From the NCBI GenBank assembly GCA_017871115.1, contig JAFCIZ010000001.1:2647501-2711500 (forward strand): DNA of 64,000 nt, read 5' to 3'. The notes under the pieces were generated by a model. The model had not been told where the DNA came from and did not search any database. It saw only the letters and a program-made list of their open reading frames with translations. Source of the stretch: Cunninghamella blakesleeana. Its lineage: Eukaryota; Mucoromycota; Mucoromycetes; Mucorales; Cunninghamellaceae. Shown one piece after another: positions 61,401-64,000 of this stretch. The translations under genes were made by a program, and so were the position numbers. Position 1 is the first letter of the stretch; the number at the start of each line of letters is the position of its first letter.

Positions 61401-64000
61401 TTATTTTTCATTTGTTAGTTGTGATGATGATGGTGAAGAGGATGATATCATTTTATTTCTGGGTGTTGGTGGAGGAATCGATGTTATAAACGCCTTTTTT
61501 TCTGGTGATAAACAGAAATGTTCAATACATTGAGATATTACATTTTTGGTAACAGGCTTACTGATAATGTCATCAAAAGCTCCAGCTAATTGTGCTGTTT
61601 GTTCATAAGCTGTTACCGCAACAATAGGGGTTTCTCTATTTGGATTATTGGTTGATTTTATCATTCTAGCCGCTGTTTCTCCATCAACTAATTTAAAATT
61701 AAAAATATAAAATAATAGTAATGTATATAAATTAGTTTTCTATTTCTATTTTATTTTTGCAAACTTTTTTTTTATCAGTCATGTGCATTTATTTTAAGCA
61801 TCCTTCCTTCTCCTTCTCGATATATAAGTAATACTTACTGATAGGCATTCGTATATCCATAAATATAATATCGTATTTAACATCATTCATAGCTGCACGT
61901 ATAGCTTGAGCACCATTTCTTACAATAACACATTGATACTGTAACATGTTTAAAATCGTTTCCAAAATTTTACAACTAATTGGATTATCATCAACAACTA
62001 AAAAGCCAAGCCCTTTCTTTACTTTTTCTTCCTCTATTTGTTCTTGTTTTTCTATTTCTTCTTTGTGCTGTTGTTGTAACTGAAACTGTCGATTTTCTTC
62101 CTTCAATGGAGATGGGGCAATTATTGAATCGGATACAGTTTGTGGTAATGGTGGAAGAGATGGTGTGGATGATGGCCATATTGAAGTAGTGATTGCTCCA
62201 GAAACAGTCTTTGTTGAAGAAGAGGGTGTCATGGATACAATAGGCGTTTTACTATTGTTTGTTGTTGGTGTATTAGTTTCTTTGGAAGAAGTAGATAATG
62301 GTAGAGAGCGACAATCAGGCGTAGATAAAGAACGAGTACGTTTATGGTGGGGTTTAGTAGGTGACGGTGAACTAGTTGTATTTGCTGGAAGTGTTGAAAA
62401 ATTATTTTTTATTGGTGTTTGCAATGTTGGACGTGATAATTCATTCAATTGTTGATCCAAATACTGTTGTTGCTGTTGTTGCATATCTACAGAAAGTCTA
62501 TTATTATTATTTATTGCCGATGATGTAGATTGAGAAGCTGATAGTTGTGAAGGATGAACAATAGGTACATTAGGTGTACCAGGAATAGAGGAAGAGGAGC
62601 CCGCTGTTGATGTATAAGATTGTATTAGTTTGGATGGATTTGATACGGTGTTCATACCACTACTATTTTTACTACTATTACTACTACTTGATTCAGCCGC
62701 CAGTGTATCATGACGGATTTTTCGGATGGTATCTTCGTTTGCTCTTTCGAGGACTGGTAAATTTTTATAAACAAACGTTCCGAAATCAGCTCCATTTTCT
62801 ATTTCATCAGTAGTTCCAGATTGTTTAGATGTTGTTTTATTAGCCTTTTGGTATGAAGTAGATGTTGCCGAATTATCATTTTGTTTTTTTGAAGAGGATT
62901 GTGATGAAATTGAAACATTAACAGGATGCTGTTCTTGAATAATAGCGTTAGCAAGCTCTACTTTAGCTTTAGCATCAGAGTCCAATTGAATATGCTCTAA
63001 TTTATCTTTTTCATTGTTGACTTTTTTAGATGATTGACCATCTTCTTTTATTTTCTCTCCTTTAGCTGGTGCATTTTTTGATGCTGAGGCTGAAGAAGAA
63101 GAGGATGAGGATGAGGTTGGCATCATACTAGCACCACGGTTATCAAAATAATCAGTATCTTCCATATCCTCAGGGTTTGGTACAAAGGATGGCTGCTCTA
63201 CTAATAATGTATCCCAATTAATATCCTTGAAAAATGGATGATCTTTAACGGACTGTGCACCTTTACTTCCCAATCGTTTAGAAGGATCTAATGTCATAAG
63301 TTGTTCCATAAAATCTCTTGCTTCCTTTGACACTTCTACATCACCTTCATGCCAATCAATACGTCTAGAAAGAATGTTTTCAAACACTTTATCAGGAGTA
63401 TCTGCATGGAAAGGTGGATAACCATAAAGAAATTCATAGCATATAACACCAAGGGCCCACTATGGTTAAATATATATTATTAGTATATTTTTTTTTAATT
63501 AAATTTAATGGAAGCAATTTTCTTTTTTTTTTATATATATTTTTATTTATTGTTTTTTTTTATATATGATTATTATTATAATAACACTATACCCAATCAA
63601 CCATGGAATCTTGTCCAGTACCCAATATACTTTCAGGAGCTAAATAATCAGGTGTACCAACAGCATGTTTAATAGGTATATCTTTTGCTTGTTCACGATG
63701 ACGATATCCAGGTGTCTTTGAACGATTACTTGGTGAAGATGTATCATATACATTAGTTAATCCATTTGATGTTTTTCTGGTTGAAGAAGGTAATGTGGTG
63801 GCACCTTTTGATAAATTTGAGGTTCGAGATATATTACTTGTACTAGATTCATTGACTTTATTCTTATTACTGTTATTATTATTATTATTATTCACTGGAA
63901 GACAAATCTTACTAGAGTAGGATTGGTCGCTATGAACACTTGCCATTCCTTCTGATGTTGGACTTGTTGTTGATTCACGACGTCTGTTGTTAAATAAAAG
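61401..64000 (-). CDS. RIM15: Rim15/Ppk18-type AGC kinase with C-terminal receiver domain, 3' part
   Basis: Greatwall-related kinase that controls quiescence and nutrient responses. Three exons are visible: 63593-64000 (continuing beyond the right edge), 61839-63459 and 61401-61687; 771 codons are in the window. The visible kinase portion starts before the P+1 loop (HAVGTPDYLAPESILGTGQD), then DWWALGVICYEFLYGYPPFH and the AGC-type DPSKRLGSKGAQSVKDHPFF. A Ser/Asn-rich stretch of at least 100 residues precedes GTPDYLAPE, which is the long activation-segment insert of this subfamily. About 300 disordered residues follow. The C-terminal receiver domain has LGFLVVDDNPISCKILE, the phospho-acceptor in YDIIFMDIRMPI, VAVTAYEQ and SKPV. 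Acidic pocket, acceptor Asp, Thr and Lys are all present. The N-terminal PAS and kinase N-lobe lie outside the window. Confidence 0.93.

Overview
The window is nuclear DNA of an early-diverging fungus, most likely Mucoromycota (Mucorales-like). It is extremely A+T-rich, with long A/T homopolymers and TA or ATT microsatellites between genes. Most genes carry several short GT-AG introns (about 60-370 nt). The gene set is typical of an aerobic fungus: lanosterol 14-alpha-demethylase, Ste12 with a homeodomain plus two C2H2 fingers, a copper-fist factor, Sho1, a Rim15-type kinase, Mot1 and mitochondrial CX9C and LYR proteins. All gene models were spliced by eye, requiring GT-AG borders, an unbroken frame and family motifs across each junction.

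Layout. 1-7.5 kb: 5' end of N-myristoyltransferase (-), STE12 (-), then a long gene-poor spacer. 7.5-16.5 kb: CYP51/ERG11 (-), a 3.3 kb spacer, and a Gln/His-rich SWIB/MDM2 protein (+). 16.5-28 kb: M28 vacuolar membrane protease (+), CCCH-finger methyltransferase (+), a MoCF/MoaB-like protein with a 4-nt micro-exon (-), a flavin monooxygenase (-) and a four-TM protein (-). 28-39 kb: secreted S9 peptidase of the DPP-V type (-), a possible TOM5-like micro-protein (+), copper-fist factor (-), SHO1 (+), MFSD10-like transporter (-) and complex I subunit NDUFS5 (+). 39-50 kb: MOT1/BTAF1 (-) and an MpaB-like oxygenase (+). 50-64 kb: SDHAF1 (+), CHCHD5-like double CX9C protein (-), seven-TM protein A (+), a decayed coding relic (-), a Cys-rich GPI-anchored protein (-), seven-TM protein B (+, paralog of A) and the 3' part of a RIM15-type kinase with a receiver domain (-), cut by the right edge.

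How the genes relate. There is no operon-like pathway. STE12, SHO1 and RIM15 homologs belong to MAPK/osmo and nutrient signalling but are scattered over 60 kb. Several small mitochondrial assembly or import factors lie here (NDUFS5, SDHAF1, CHCHD5-like, perhaps TOM5). The least explained part is 52.5-60.6 kb: two GPCR-shaped seven-TM paralogs that both start with 11-17 nt exons, the second divergently paired with a secreted two-module cysteine-rich protein. No CRISPR array, recognisable tRNA, rRNA or intact transposon was seen.
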